Below are positions 13,301 through 28,300 of a DNA stretch of 64,000 bases, in pieces (within the stretch, counting starts at the first letter, position 1; each line of letters begins with the position of its first letter). The notes below the pieces were generated by a model. It searched no databases. It was not told where the DNA came from and saw only the letters and a list, made by a program, of their open reading frames with translations. This stretch comes from Blastobasis lacticolella (taxonomy: Eukaryota; Arthropoda; Insecta; Lepidoptera; Blastobasidae). The stretch spans positions 8,014,001 to 8,078,000 of the forward strand of contig LR990060.1 in NCBI GenBank assembly GCA_905147135.1, read 5' to 3'. The position numbers and the translations under genes were made by a program.

Positions 13301-16300
13301 TTTACTTGTAATAAACCTTTACAGGATTTCACGATGCTCGAAATTAGTGTCAATATGCGAAAATGCCTAAAAATGAATACTATAGGTCATAAAACTAATT
13401 AATGTTACTCATTAAACTCGTCCTTCGAAAAAACTCATAAAATTTATGAATAAATTAATCATATACCGTTGGTATAAAGGTTTGTAATATTCTATTTTGC
13501 GTTTTTGTTTAAATTTTATAAAGCTGCAGAGTATGAATTCTATTCATAAGTAGTTCAACACTGATATATTAATAGAGAACAATACATATGTTCACTTAGT
13601 AAATTCGCCTCTATTATTTTTGCCAAGTCCCGTAAATTTCGACTTGGCAAGCTCTCCTAGTAATATGCGTCGGTCACTTGGTCGGTCAATCGGTCAATAA
13701 CATTCAGATTACTATAAAATGTATGCTTTCCTGGAAGATTCACTCACGACTTCATCATATCAGCCAAAAGAGATACCGCCAGACATAGACCTCCCCCAGA
13801 GATCTCCACGGCGGCCGGTCCTGTGCCTTCCGCATCCACCTGGTACCTGCGATCTTTACCCGGTCGTCGGTCCGCCTAGTGGGAGGCCCACGCTGTGTCT
13901 TCCGGTACGTGGCTATGTCATTTTTTGAGAAACGGTGACGCAGCCAGCGAGCTCCATACCAAAGCAGGGTGCATAATAGATGAAAATCTTTGAGTACAAG
14001 ATACGATTTTACGCAATACATTGATTGTGTAGATAATATTGTGGAACTGACCTCAATTTCCACAATAGTGGAGGAGTATGCTAGAGGTACTTATAGGCAA
14101 ACGCTTGTCTTTGTCTGTCTTGAATGCCCAACAGAATACTCATAGCGAAAGGTGTAATAAGGTTTCCTTTTTTCCAGGTCTAACGAATCTTACCCACCTG
14201 GACCTGCATAACAACCAAATAGACGTGCTGGAAGACTACGCTTTCCGGCACCTCACGAACCTGACGCATTTGGACCTTTCGCACAATGAAATTGTTGCTG
14301 TATCAGGTATTACAAATTTTTCTGTATCATTTCCCATGCAGCAAAGACTCATGACAATCAATTCAAGTACAGTTGGGAAATACAAGGTAACAGGATATAT
14401 AGTTTTCGTAATTCATAATAATTATCAACACCCAAGCGGTCAGTCCTTCTGCCACTCTTCCTTCCTCCTTTACTTTACCAAGTTTGTAGGACCGATATCC
14501 TGATAGAGCTTGTCTAAGCTGAAATTACGCGCCCCACTACTTTTTTAGTTGATTTCGATGTGTGAGTGCAAATATTAATGACGCCACGTCATCTGTGTGG
14601 GAGCGTCGACTACTCCAACGAACGACGCGTGCTCCTACGTTTGAGTCTCACCGGCAACTGAATGACCAATTACAACGGCATTTGTATATGTATTGCGTCC
14701 ATATTTTTAATTTGCTAGTGTGCGTTAATGCTATAGTAGGGCGCGTCATTTCAGCTTAGACGAGCTCTACCGGTATGTCTCGATACCAGTTTCCCAAGTA
14801 TCACTCACTAACCAGCGCCGGCGAGTCTCTTCAATATTATCAATGGCAATATGGCAACTATCCGATTGTTTATATAATATATATAAGTATTTTAATTGAG
14901 GAATTTCATCCATGTAAAAACTGTTTCGCTTGGCCTGGGATAAGACAAATCGAAACGCAGAGGCAAAACAAGAAGATGAAGAGAATAAGTCCCGTAGTTG
15001 AAAAGTAATGTAAATTACATTCATTCAAAACACAGTGTACATCAACAAAACTATCCTATATTAGGTACCTAAGTAACAATCGACAGTAGGATATAATGAT
15101 TCCCAAATTTAAGACTCATAGAAATGAGCATTATTTGGCCCGAAAAGTGTTTTGAGTGACGTATTTTTCTGTATCTAGTTTATTACTTCCGGCTCCGTTA
15201 TTCCGATAAAATAGACCAATAAAATTACAAGTGGAGGTAACTCTTCAGTTTGCTACAAATGGCTGTTTTGTCAGTCAGCGACAACGTTCACGAAGTTTGG
15301 GGACAAACATTAATGTTTAAAAGATACCGGAGCTTTATTTCCGGCGCTCTTCGCCGGCGTTTTTTCTTCAACGGAAATTAAAACGTCAGATAGGACGCCG
15401 CCGGCCAAAGGCGGGATGGGGCATTCGCATTATCTTGCCTAATCAATGACATCCAATTTCCCATTAAATCTGCTCAATGGACGGTTTAGAATGATCGTAC
15501 AACTCGACTTGAGTTGTACCCGGGCTGGCTTGAGACTCAAGGTGACAGCTAAGGACAAAAACGAATAGGATTCTTACAAGCCGAGTTGGTAAAGCGTTGT
15601 CTCTGATGAGGCATGCTCCATCATAGACCGCATCGTCACTTACCACCAGGTGAGGTGGCGGTCAAATGCCTGGCCAGTAGAGTAAAAAAAAAAAAAGGTA
15701 TATTTTTTTTATTGGACTAGCCAGGCTTTTGACTGGTGGTAAGTGAGTGACATAGCGGAGGAACTATGGTTAATGTTAATAAATGTATATCCCTCCTCAT
15801 TTTTACTCAAGTACTTTTGTATTTTTTTTGTCTTTCTTTTCCTGCACCGCCTAGCTTTCACAGGTTTAGATTATCCCGGTTGACTGGTAGATAAGGCTAT
15901 TTTAGCTTTAAGTCCGCCACTGTACTTTTGTGCATAAAGCTTTAATAAATAAATAAATGTTTGTTAATACGAGGCTAGTATACGAGATTAATATGAGTCT
16001 TCAGTATGAGGTATAACAAATTATTCCTCATACGTCCTTAAAGGCCATGCGCAATTATCGGCTTAATGTGAGCATGCATTTTTAAATCGCCGTAACGACA
16101 AACAATCCTGATGGAAAGTCGCAACTGTCGTCCATAAATCCATGACAGTCCACTATCAGTGATAGTCTATCAAAAATTACCTCAGTAGACTAATTACGTC
16201 ACGTTATTGCCAACAATTATCTGATTTCATTGATTGAAATTGTTACTTTTGCGATTCCGTATCATCGATTTCATGGGTTCAGTTGCTAACAGAGTTCCGT

Positions 16301-19300
16301 TGCAATAAACTGAAACTATTAAATCGAGCATATGTAGCGCGAAAGTAACAATTTCAATTATTGAAATAAGAAAATTATTAGCAACAGTGTTACGTTATTA
16401 GCTTACTGATAGGAGTGTATTAGATATACGCCCTTAAACCCAATTTCTGTACCCACAGGTGCCTCACTGGACCAACTAACACTTCTGTTCCACCTGGACC
16501 TGTCCCACAACTTCCTACGCTCGTTGTCAGCGGAGCCTCTGAAACCGCTAACAGGCCTTTCGGAGCTCCTGCTGCATGACAACGACATATCGATGATCGA
16601 CGATGGAGCTTTGGGAGAGCATCTCAGTCTGGCAAGGCTTACTGTTGAAGGTGAGTGAGGTGCTTTTTATCTTTTGACAGGTGAATGACAAAAATTGCCG
16701 AGGACAAACATTATTCGCAAATAACTTGTAACTTTAAGCAACGTATTGAAAGTCTTAAGGATTTCTGTAAAAGTAATTGGGTACTCAATTTCAGATCTCT
16801 TAATAATTAGTATTTTTTTTAACTTCAAACATGACTGTCTCGTTTTGGAACACTGCAGGTGAACGCCAAGCGTACTGATTCTCAGATTAGTAAGTTAAAT
16901 TCAAAATATTGTAAAATCATTGGCCTCCATGTATTAAGCAATAAAATATAAATAATAATTTAAGCAATAAAATTGTGCATAATATAAAAAAAGGTCTAAC
17001 ATAAACCTATAGACAGGTTGCGGTGCCACTTTTTTAAAATAAGCCTATAGTACATGGTATAAGATAAGTAGAGAAACTCCGTGAATATCCGTCCGAAGCC
17101 GGAGCGAGTCACATGACCTAAATAAATGTGAAATACTCCTAATTCGACAATATTCACTCCAAAACTATGCCGACAAAAGGTCGTACCCGCTATGACACTG
17201 GGCTGAAATGATATGTCTCACAAGCCCGTAGATCGGTGATCGATGACGTCACCGGCACCTCAGCCTTGGCTCAGTGGAGGTAATGGCGGGACGGTGACGT
17301 CGCACTTTGTTGGGGACGTACGGCGACGTAGTTCAGGAAGTAATGGGAGATCTGAGATAGTCATTGTAGTGATCATCTCTGCACCAAGAGACACGCACAT
17401 ACGCACATGCTTATAGCATATATTACATAGACATAGACATTATGTATGTATGTATGTATTTATGTAAACTCTTTATTGCAATTTAAAAGAAATTACATTA
17501 CAGACATTATTATTCAGACATCACAATACTCATAATACTTTCAGAGAACAATGAATATATATTCATTTATTTATTTAATTTGACAACAGATAAATCGTTT
17601 TTTTACAATGCTCTTAAACTATAGTGACTAGTGACATATACTGCCTATACTTAGACGGGGATAACTAGTTGGTAGAACTCTCTCTGACTGTCGGGAAACG
17701 ACTGCCCGCCCAGATCGACTGACTTATGGATGACATATTGACTGATGGACCGACCGAATGAATGATAACCGGAGCGTATACACTACAGTCATTACACACT
17801 AGTGTTCAGAAACATTACTATGTGGTCTTACAGTGCGCGCGAACGCATAGGGTTCCAACTGACATTACTTGAGCAGCGATCGGTACTATATGCATCCATC
17901 AAAATGAACGAAATTGACCAATCTAGTCCAACTTATCCCCACTAAGATCACATCTAAAAAACGGTGTGTGCTTAATAGATCGAAGCTTAGTCGAGTCAAC
18001 GACTTCTATAAGGCTCAAGTCAGATCCCGTTTGGAGTATTGCACCCATCTATGGGCGGGAGCACCGGCTTACCAGCTAGGCTTTGTGCAGCTTTGTGACT
18101 GGATCCAAAAACGCGCTATGAGAATTGTCGATGATATTATGCTGTATTGACTGGCTTACAGGTGTCGTACAAAGCGACTAATGTCTGAGAAATTATCCAG
18201 CTAAAATCGCCGTAGAGTAGAAGAAAATTTGCAGTAGCGTCTCCCGTTGAGTATTTCTAACACTGGGATCTCCAACCGCCTGCCACGTGTGGAGATTATG
18301 GCAAAACCCTCTACTTATGTGCAACTAAATGAGCAAATGTGTTCATTTTTCCTGTGTGGTGTCCAGTCTCCGTTGATGGGAAAATGGGCAGCAGCGTTTT
18401 CCATTATAATATTTATAAAACTGCGATCTTCAACTCGTCTGTCAAGCGTGGAGATCATGGCTATAACCTCCCCTTTCGTGGGAGAGGCTCTAAGTCCTGC
18501 AGTGAACTGTTATGGGCTGTGATGATGATGTAGTTTTCTCGTTCGATTTCTGTACTGATGCTTAGACGTTCGAAATAAAACACTTCTCGCGGTTCGCTTT
18601 GTTAGAATATTGTAATTTTTTACCACTTAGATGGCAAACAAGCTCACAGCCTGCCTGTTGGAATGCAGTCACTGCAGCCTATGGACGTTTGCAATACCAG
18701 GGGCATCACCCACGCGTTGCCTACCCCGTAAAAACCTTATCACCCCGTTCTTGAAGAACTCCATGTTGTACTTTCCAATGAAAACCTTTCCAGGGAACTC
18801 ATTCCCAACCTTACTGTGCGTGGGAGGATGTTCCTTTAAAACCAAACTTAACGCTACAAATTTTACTCCAAGGTGTGAGGATGAACGATAGCGAGAGGGG
18901 CCATGGTAGAATGTAGCTTTGGGTATCATGTAAACCTCTTCAGGTTCGATAGAATATGAGCAGTTTTCCAATAGGTATCTAAAGCATTCCTATCCACTCA
19001 CTAGATGCCGCCCCGGCAATTTTGGTAATTGATAATCGCTTGAAATAGGTTGTTAGCAAAGAAGATATAAACACTGGGTACGTAATATTTTATAATATTG
19101 TATTTGTCAATAGTTTTCAACAATTTTAGAGATTGTTATAATAATGGAACGTAGTGTGAAGAAAAATTAAATAGAGTGAAAAATAAAGACTTAATTTTTA
19201 GTTTAGTATTTGTTGGCTGCATGAAATCACTGCCACCATCATACAGATTAAAAAAGATTACCAAAATTGTAGGAGCGCCATCTATTGATGGTTTTTGAAA

Positions 19301-22300
19301 CCAACTGACAATACCTACTGGAAAACCCCTCATTGGATTTGCTCGCCTCTCTCCAGTGCCGTACGTACCAAACGCTGCGAACTTCGCGCATTGTGTGATG
19401 CGGCGGTATAACCTCTTTGTTCGACGTCGACGCCGCTATAATATTGTTGCGTGACTTTACTACAGTTTTCTGTGCATTGTGATCCCTGGATTCTCGGGCG
19501 GATAGTGTAACACTTTGTTTACTTTGCCTGGAGCTATTTATGGGTTACTCTTACTCATAGTCGAGTGCATTGATTTTGATTGTAGTCTCTATCTAGGTAT
19601 ATACCCTAATAATATCTGATTCGTTGGATTCTTCTTTCGCTGGACTCTTGTTAGGTCGTTACCAACGAAATTGATGTTATTTCACAAGTATTTTACAAGT
19701 ACATTCGCAAGTACATGGTACCTAAATAATAATTGATTATGTCAGAGTTTAGTGCTTAAATAAATCAAACAAATAATAGCTTTGCTTTATGTACGCTTGT
19801 ACATAAACCAAAACGTTTACTGTATGTACACTTTTATTTACTATATTTTGTTTATAAAAACTATGAAATAAATATAACAGTCCAGTATTCCTAAGGCAAC
19901 GCAACTGCTAAACGAGTGCAGAAACAAATAAAAGGCAACATATACAATATTACCCTTAACAGTGGCGAGCAAGAGCTAACACCCATAGATTTAATGATCA
20001 TATACTGACAGGGAACTAGCTAAGAACCTACAAAAGCAAGTTAGTTCCAAAGATTAATCAATAACGGAAATATACTGGGTCGTGCTAACAGTCTGGGTAG
20101 AACTTGCTCCGGTAGAATTCGCCCTATTTGCGGCCTTTGATGTCGATAATTCATACGAGGTATAATGAGGTCAGACTACAATATAATTATGTGGTATAAT
20201 TACCGTGGCTTGGGTTTTGGTCGTGAGTTCCGCTAATTAAGCTTTTGTTACTGAGATGAAAGCTGTGTACAACGATTAGGAAGTCGATTTTGAGTTTAAA
20301 TTCTTTGGGTTATTAGGGAAGTGTGGTGTCTGATATCGGTAATTGTTTGTTGTTATGCTTGTATGTCTATTACTCGGATAACAGGCTCCCTTTCCGGACT
20401 TTTAATCTACTAGCTTTCACCTGCGACTTCTTTTGCGTGGACTTTAAGAAACTGTCATAGCATTTTTTTACTATTTAGGCTAGCCAGGCATTTAACCGCC
20501 TTCTCACCTGGTCGTAAAGTATGTACTCTCATAGATTTGTAGGTGACAATGCGGCCAATAATGGAGCATGCCTGTCTAGGAACAGCCTTCACTCTAGCCT
20601 TGAAGGCAGGTAGCTCGTTCCATTAATCCCGGTTCTAAAATATAAGTTTGCCAAATTTAATCTAAATCCATTGAGCCGTTTTTGCGTGATTGAGTGACAA
20701 ACGAACATACGAACATTTATAATATTAGTAGAGTTAGATAAAAAAAAGAAATACTGTAAACTTGATGTCTTTAAACTTTCGTTGGGAACCAATGAACGGG
20801 AAAAGCAGTAAGAACGCTTGGGGGCAAGGCCATTCTCCAACGAACGTTCAGCGGTTGATATTATTGTTTTAATGGGTGACAAACGAATAATGGAGTAGGT
20901 CTTACGTGAACCATACTTAAAAATAACCTAGGAGCGTCGGTAGCCGAGTGTTAACGGTATCCGTCTCGCAAGCGAGAGGTACCGGGTTAGAGCCCCACTG
21001 CCACCATGTGCCAATTACTCTTTTCTGAGTTATGTACATTAGCTGAACACTAACCGATGCTCTTACGGTGAGGGAACCGTGATGAATCCTGCACATTCAG
21101 GGGACTGAATGTGTAACCATTATCCAATCTGGTCTGGTTATCCTGGAAGCAGGGTCACGGAGGCCAGATGGCAGTCGCTCCACTGTACGCAAAAGCACAA
21201 TCGGGACATTAACGCCAAGGTGATTATTTTATATAAAGAAAAATAAATGTAAATCCATAAAGATCGACGAACGACTTTGAACTTTCGTTGGGAACCAATG
21301 AACGGGAATAGCCGTAAGGTAGAAAGCTTGTGGGCAGGCCTATCTCCAGCGAACGTTCAGCGGCTGAATTTTAAGTAGATATTACGTTAAAAATACTTTA
21401 AAATAACCTTACACTTGAAAATGTCAACACACTAAATAACTGTAACCTTCTAGGCATGTGTCAAAATTTTAGAATGTAACCTTAGATCAAACCAAGAAAG
21501 GGGGCTGTAATGAAATTATAGGAAATTCGAATATGCAGTTATCACGGAAACAAACTGTAAATCCATAAGTTTATAAGCATTTTGCGGGTCTCAGAAATCT
21601 ATCAAGTCAAAAATGAGCTAGCCCTACCGAAGAATGATCTCTATAATCATATAATTTATGCATTCATTTGCATTTCAAGTCACAGTTCAATTAACGACTC
21701 ATCTACATCGCGGAAAGACAGGTTCAAGCTTGCGGATTGTCGGATTGATAGGGAAATTACTTCACATAATTACTGGCAATGCATTCAATCTTTATCTGAT
21801 TTCGTGCTAAGCAATCTAGTTATCGCGGAGGAATCTAAGCGGGTGTACCCCAGGGAACTGTTGTGGGACCGTGGTTTGGTTTCTCCAATGACGCACACTG
21901 GTCCGGATATAAACCTTGATATGACTTAACGGTTTCGAAAAAAAAATTAACAAATTTATTTTGCATTCCTACATTTTTTTAAATAAACTCACATTTTAGT
22001 GAAAAACTGTATATGACAACTATTGTTCTATTTTACTACTACTACTATTGATAGTATTTTTTTAAATCGGTGTGTGCGGTGGGTGTATTTTTCCCAAGAA
22101 TAATTTGTGGCATATTTGCTGTTTCACAGTCGATTTTGGCCTTTAACAGTCTGTAATTCGGGATTTCATGAAAAATTAAACGTAGCTGCCGGTCCGCGAC
22201 TTTGTCCGCGTGGACTACACTTTATGTCGTGGTCGCCGCCCCATATTGAATTTATGATGACATCAGCCTTTCTTATATCCAGTTGAGGGATCCCGAGAAT

Positions 22301-25300
22301 GTCTCTCAAATAATCAAAATCCGTTTAGTAGTTTCGCTATGAAAAGGTAACAGCCAGACAGATTTGACATTTATATTATTAAGTTAGGGTTAGGATTGTG
22401 CAAGGTCAATTGGGAAAACCCAGTAAACAAAGAAGCCGACAGCCTACCTAAAGTAATTGCCATCCATTTTAATAACAACAGCTAGGATACAACAATATTT
22501 GTTTTTTATTTGAGTATTATAAAATACTTACTTTTAGGGCGTCGGTGGCCTAATGGCTAGCAGATTCGACTCGTAAGCGAGAGGTACCGGACCGGGATCG
22601 ATCCCCAGTGCCGTCAGGTTCTAATGATACAATTCTGAGTTATGAAAGTAAATTAGTTGAATACTAACCGATGCGCTAACGATGAGTGATGAAACCTGCA
22701 CTTTTAGGCGACTTTGTAACTATGATCAGGTTACCCCGTAAAATAAAATAAAATAAAATTCATTTATTTCAGGCGCTAAGCCCATAAAATTCATTGGTGA
22801 TGTAACATTTCAGTTAAAATAGGAACAATAAACGATACATCATCTTGTGTCGACTTAAAATTAACACATTATAGTTAATACATTTGAGTATTATAATTAA
22901 TACATTTGAGTATTATAATTAATACCTTTAAGTAAACAGGGTCACGGAAGTCAAATGGCAGTCGCCCTACTTTGAAAATTACCTGATTTGCAAAATCCTG
23001 AATAAATGTCAAGGCGGACCCCGGGCCCTCGCGGTTACATTACTATTGTATTTACAGTATCTAATACCGAAGTTCAGATTCAATCATCTAGTTAGTTACC
23101 ATCTATTAATATTTATAATAGGAATAACATATGATGAGGGATATCGATGATCCAATCTGGTCAGGTTCCCCAGGTAGCAGGGTCACGGAGGTCGGATCGC
23201 TGTCGCTTCACTGTAATTACCTGATCGGTAAAATTCTGGATCATGGTCAAGGCGAAAACCGGGACCTCGTGCGCGAGAGCATATCCGGGACTAAAGCCTA
23301 GATCATCATCACATCACAGCCCGTCACAGTCCACTGCAGGACTTAGGGCCTCTCCCACGAAAGGGGAGGTTATTGCCATAATCTCCACGCTTGGCAGGCG
23401 GGTTGGAGATCGCAGAGTTTAAATATAACAATGGAAAATGCTGCTGCCCATTTTCCAGACTACGGAGACTCTTGATCTTTTGCCTCGAAAACATTAGTCG
23501 CCTTGTACGACACCCATGAGCGTAAGTGGTTAGTGCTATTCTACTCTGCCGGACACCACACGGCCAAGCCAAAGCCTAGATGATGATGATGAATAGGAAC
23601 AAAATATGTTTTGATTTGGATATTGAATAAAGAATATATTGCCAAGACAGTTATTCTCGTTCGGTGTAATTCAATATTCCCATTTTAGTAATATCCCCAG
23701 TACGCAGGCTAACAAACAAGGTTGTAGATGTAATCAAGCCACGCAATTGGTCCATTTCGGTAAATCGTATTACCCCGAATTATACCGGTGGTGGTCCGCT
23801 CCTCTGTACAATGAGATTGTGATAACTGATTGTTATAGCGGTACGGTATTCGTGTACATTGGCTTTTGTGGGGAAAAATATGTTTTCTGTTTCTTTGGGC
23901 ATCGATGTGTTTTTTTTTGTGAAAGGAAAACAAGCAGAATAAAGTAAAATATGTGTATTGCATATTTATATGCAATCATAGGCCAAGTATAGATTTTGTG
24001 TGCACTACCTATCAATGGCTAAAATTCTTTTCTTTTTCTTTCCATACCAAGGTTGTCTGGTAGAGATCACTCTAGTGATAAGACCGCCCTTTGTACTGCT
24101 TATTATTATGTATTTTATCCCATGTATGTATCTAGTGTGCAAATAAAGAGTTTTTGTATTGTATTGTATTGTAGTCTTGGTAAGACCTCTAATTTTATAT
24201 TGCTATCAGCACATTGAACCTATACATTTGAAATGCAAATATATTGATTTGCCAGATCAGGTAATTACATTGGAGCGACTGCCATCTGACCTCCGTGACT
24301 CTTCAACCAGAGGAACCTTATGGTTTCACATCCAGTCGTCGGTTAGTGTTCAACTAATGTACACAACTCAAAAAAGAGTCATTGGTACATGACCGCAATG
24401 GGATATGTACCCGGTACGTCTCGCTTGTGAGTCTTGGTGGCCTTATGGTAAAGGTGGTGGACCTTTACCACTCCACCGACGCTCCAATGTATAGGATTAA
24501 TATCTTTGTATTCCTTCCAGATAACCCTCTTAACTGCGACTGTCTAATGTCCGGCTTCGCCCGCTGGCTTCGTGAGGCGAGCAACCTGACTCAGCTGGAC
24601 AGGTCTGCAGCAGTCTGCGCGACCCCACCGCATCTAGAAGGCGCTCTACTATCCCGACTATCGAAAAACAAACTTTGCGACGACTTCGAACATATTGAAT
24701 CGAAAACAAACGAAATAGACTCGAGTTATGACTACAGGAAAGTTAGCGTGGCCGTTGATCAGGTGGCCAGTGCCAATGATGATATTGATGCGTATGTTGA
24801 TAAAGCACTAGATGATGATATCTATGATCAAGAGTTGGATGTGCCGTCGGAAGAGGATTTGCCCATTTCAAAGTCTAAAGTGAGTAGTATTAGGGGCTAT
24901 GATATGTGTATAAATGGGCTACTGCTGCTAGATGCTGAGGATTCCAATGGTTATGTAGGAACAAAAAGCAAGCTTAGCCGCATACATTTTTTATTTCATA
25001 ATTCAATTTAATTAGTTACGTAGGCAACTAAATAAAAAGTTGATTTTAACGGCCACCGGCGTTTTGAAGAGATTACGAAACAGTTCAATGGTTTTTCACA
25101 CCAGATAATCGGGTTTGTTAGTATTGTTTCTATTTCCATAGAATTATTCCTCGATATTCGATATCTAATGAAAGTGTAATTAATAACTACGAAAGTCTAG
25201 CCTTTTTTATAGTTTTACCGGAATTATTATGGGTAAGTAGCGAATAACGAGACAGACTATAATAATATTCACAACTAATCTTCAAACCATTATACCCAGG

Positions 25301-28300
25301 TACGTCTAACAGACGCGTGGTACAACGACGAAGAAGTCCACTTATCCTGGGCCCTGGATCTACCTACTTCTCACCGGTACAGGTGTACTGGAGTCACAGT
25401 GTCCAGGTCTGGAGGTCTTCCCAAGCACGTTGCTTGCCACCGAGCGCCACCTTTCAACGTCATTTTGAGAGGACTCAAGATTGATCCAATTGAGCAGTAC
25501 ACGTAAGTTTATTAAGAAAAATTGTTTTGATTTGGTAAATTATTTTGTATAATGGTAATGGACAATTATCAATAATGTACATGAGATAGAGATCACTAAG
25601 AAAATCGCCCTATTCTATACAATACAACGTCATCGTACAGATGTCAGACTGGCGGAATAGTATCAAGGCCATAGCAAGATGGGCATAGAACATAGATAGA
25701 GCTTCGACCTATAGAGAATGTACACTATTGTACACAGACAATCTGTCACAACTTTAAACAAATAACTCAACGTTATACATAAAGATGACCAAGGCCACCA
25801 ATTAAAAAAAGGAACAAAATATTGATGGTGACTTCAGCTGTGAGAAGGCTCCTTCTATGCCTCTATGTCCAATTATTTTGGGGACTTGTATATCGCATCC
25901 GTCAATGTCTAAGGTTAGTGCTACAATTTACTTTACCCTACACAATATTTGAAGGGTTAATCCTTGAAAATTCACAGAATATCAGTACTAACTAGAACTA
26001 TTAATGCTAGCGAAGTATATCCGACTAAAAGATTAAATAAATAAATATGCTAGGACAAATTCACACGACGCCATCTAGCCCCAAAGTAAGCAAAGCAAGA
26101 CACGAAACAGAAATTAAAATTAATGATTATAATTTCTGTCCGGCCGGGAATCGAACCCGGGACCTCTGCGTGTCAGACCGGCCGTTAACCCACTGAACCA
26201 TCAGGTCCTCTCAGCTTGCAGGATTGATTGAATCAGATACTCACTTGAACGAAAATTTAGTTCAAGTATCAAAATATTATTTTCGATGCAATCTTTACAA
26301 GTACCCATACATATAACACTTATTAATACTGGCGGTGTGTTCGTGCGGTAAATTAACCCGAGTAATTTATTAGAGTTCAAATTTGTTAGCCTGTGGGAAA
26401 TGTGTGTATAAGCAATTAACTTGAATTAACTCGTAAGTAGCGTATTTCATATTTTATAATCGTGAACTCTGTAGCAAGTGGAACGATGTGGTCTCTAACA
26501 AGCCTGACGGGAAAAAGGAGTGACATTGTGTGTGTATATATGTTCTTTTTACATTGTTACTCAGTGACAAATGAGCACACTCCTGATGGTAAGTGGTAAC
26601 TGCCGCCTAGAAAATCTACAATTCATATATTTAGGTTAAAGATAACAAAAATGTAGAACAGCATGTGCGTTATCATACTAAGATGAAATGCCTAATGCCT
26701 GTAATTTCTGTGTCGATTTGCGAAAAGTGTGTTAAAAATCCTTACGAAGTTTAAACTATCTGGATAGAGAGACAGTTATGGCTACCTATGGCTATGGTAC
26801 ATTTAAAGGTATTCTAGGACATATTTACAACTATTAAGACCGTGCGAAGAGGTGGTGGAAGAGACCCCGGAAGCAGCCGAGATTGATTCTTACGATGATG
26901 ATTATAGGCTATGACTGATCACCTTTAATAAAGTTAAAAGTAATTACCGAAAATTATAACCCTTCCAAATTGATTATAACTGAAATAATAATTCAAATTA
27001 TAACTTCCAAAACCTAAATACCTTGCACGTTCCACCGCCGCCAAACCGAGAGATAAAAGAACTGGCCGTTGCCCGAAAAAAATCCCCCGACAGCGAAATC
27101 CGATTAAAAAGTTAGACTAAATATGACCCTTTCAAAGTTTAAGAGACGAAGGCATTAGAATAATATACTGCGGGTTGAGGTCACTTGAAATAATTTAAGG
27201 GAAATTAAGTATGCAGGACACTCAGGGTGCTGTGGACGTTACGAGTGTCCTCGATCCAAGAGATATAATGTTTTGAAAGGATTTTTAAATTACCGAAGCG
27301 CTTAAAATAAATGTTTGTTATTACTGTGTATGTGTGTGTATATACTTAGGTAATAACGCACATCAGGTAGTTCTGTTTCGTAGAATAGAGTAAGTCTGCG
27401 TGTGGGTAAATAGGAAGGCGAAACTAGACGTATGTATTATTTGCCGTCAAGCTTGAGCCGTGCTTCGGAGCGAACCCTTAGACCATTTGATCGCTTGATG
27501 TTAACGCACCGTTTATGATTGTTGCACAAATGCACTTAACCAACGCAGTGCAGAAGAGTTTTATAGTTTCCATCTTAAAGCTCTTTTTTGCAAGTCTTAG
27601 GACGCGCCGAGCATGAAACGAGGTGGTCCGTGGTTTGCGGAGATATGCCACCTATAGAGATTCTCTTTACATCGGTCTACCTGGGCCTAGCCTACCTCTT
27701 AATGTCAACCTTTCCATTCCCAGGTTCTGCATAGCATTGGAAGAAATGGACAGCGCAGACTCCCCTCTGGCGCTGGTCCTGGGCTGCGGGAAGCCACAGA
27801 TAGTGGAGCACCGGGCGTCCTACCCCAGCGTCATTCCTGTTGCCGTCACACTCGAACCTGAGAGGGAAATGTTGAGGTAAGAGGGAGACAGAGTTAGCCC
27901 CCCCCCCACACCTGTCACACCGATGCACTTTGTGTCTCAAGAGCCCCTATACCATTGATGGGTGCAAGCATACATCAGATTCCTACGGACTGTACCTACT
28001 GTGGGTAGGACACATAGCTCTATCACCATTACACCTACGTTATTTTTAAAGCAGATAAATTTATTTTATTAAGTCACATTAACAGATGACTAAAATATGA
28101 ACGAGGATCTCGGTCCAAACTTCAACAATATTGAAACTCACAGATTTGAAAAAAAAAAAATCACTTGATAAAAGGCAATTAAAAACAGATAAAATTACAC
28201 GTTCATTGGTTAATTATAAAATATGCGTAGTTTGCGGAACTGCTTTGCAAATTGCTCTATCCATTTATTGTACCTTACAAACGGTACATATAGGGATATG

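Larger units (their letters stand above)
16651..24520. other. 7.9-kb repeat-filled intron of the LRR gene
   Basis: Largest intron of the gene. It holds LINE, SINE, MITE and family C/D fragments listed separately. Remaining segments, such as 18961-20400 apart from the MITE and 21940-22180, are AT-rich with no exon-like frame fitting the flanking phases. Confidence 0.6.

Noticed and set aside
23639..23975. 102-codon + frame and 88-codon - frame
   Set aside because: Same bases read both ways, no family resemblance, inside an LRR intron flanked by repeats.
24880..25011. Continuation of the LRR cap exon to a stop near 25010
   Set aside because: A strong donor at 24879 joins in frame to the FnIII-like exon, and the read-through sequence has no domain and lacks the membrane span.
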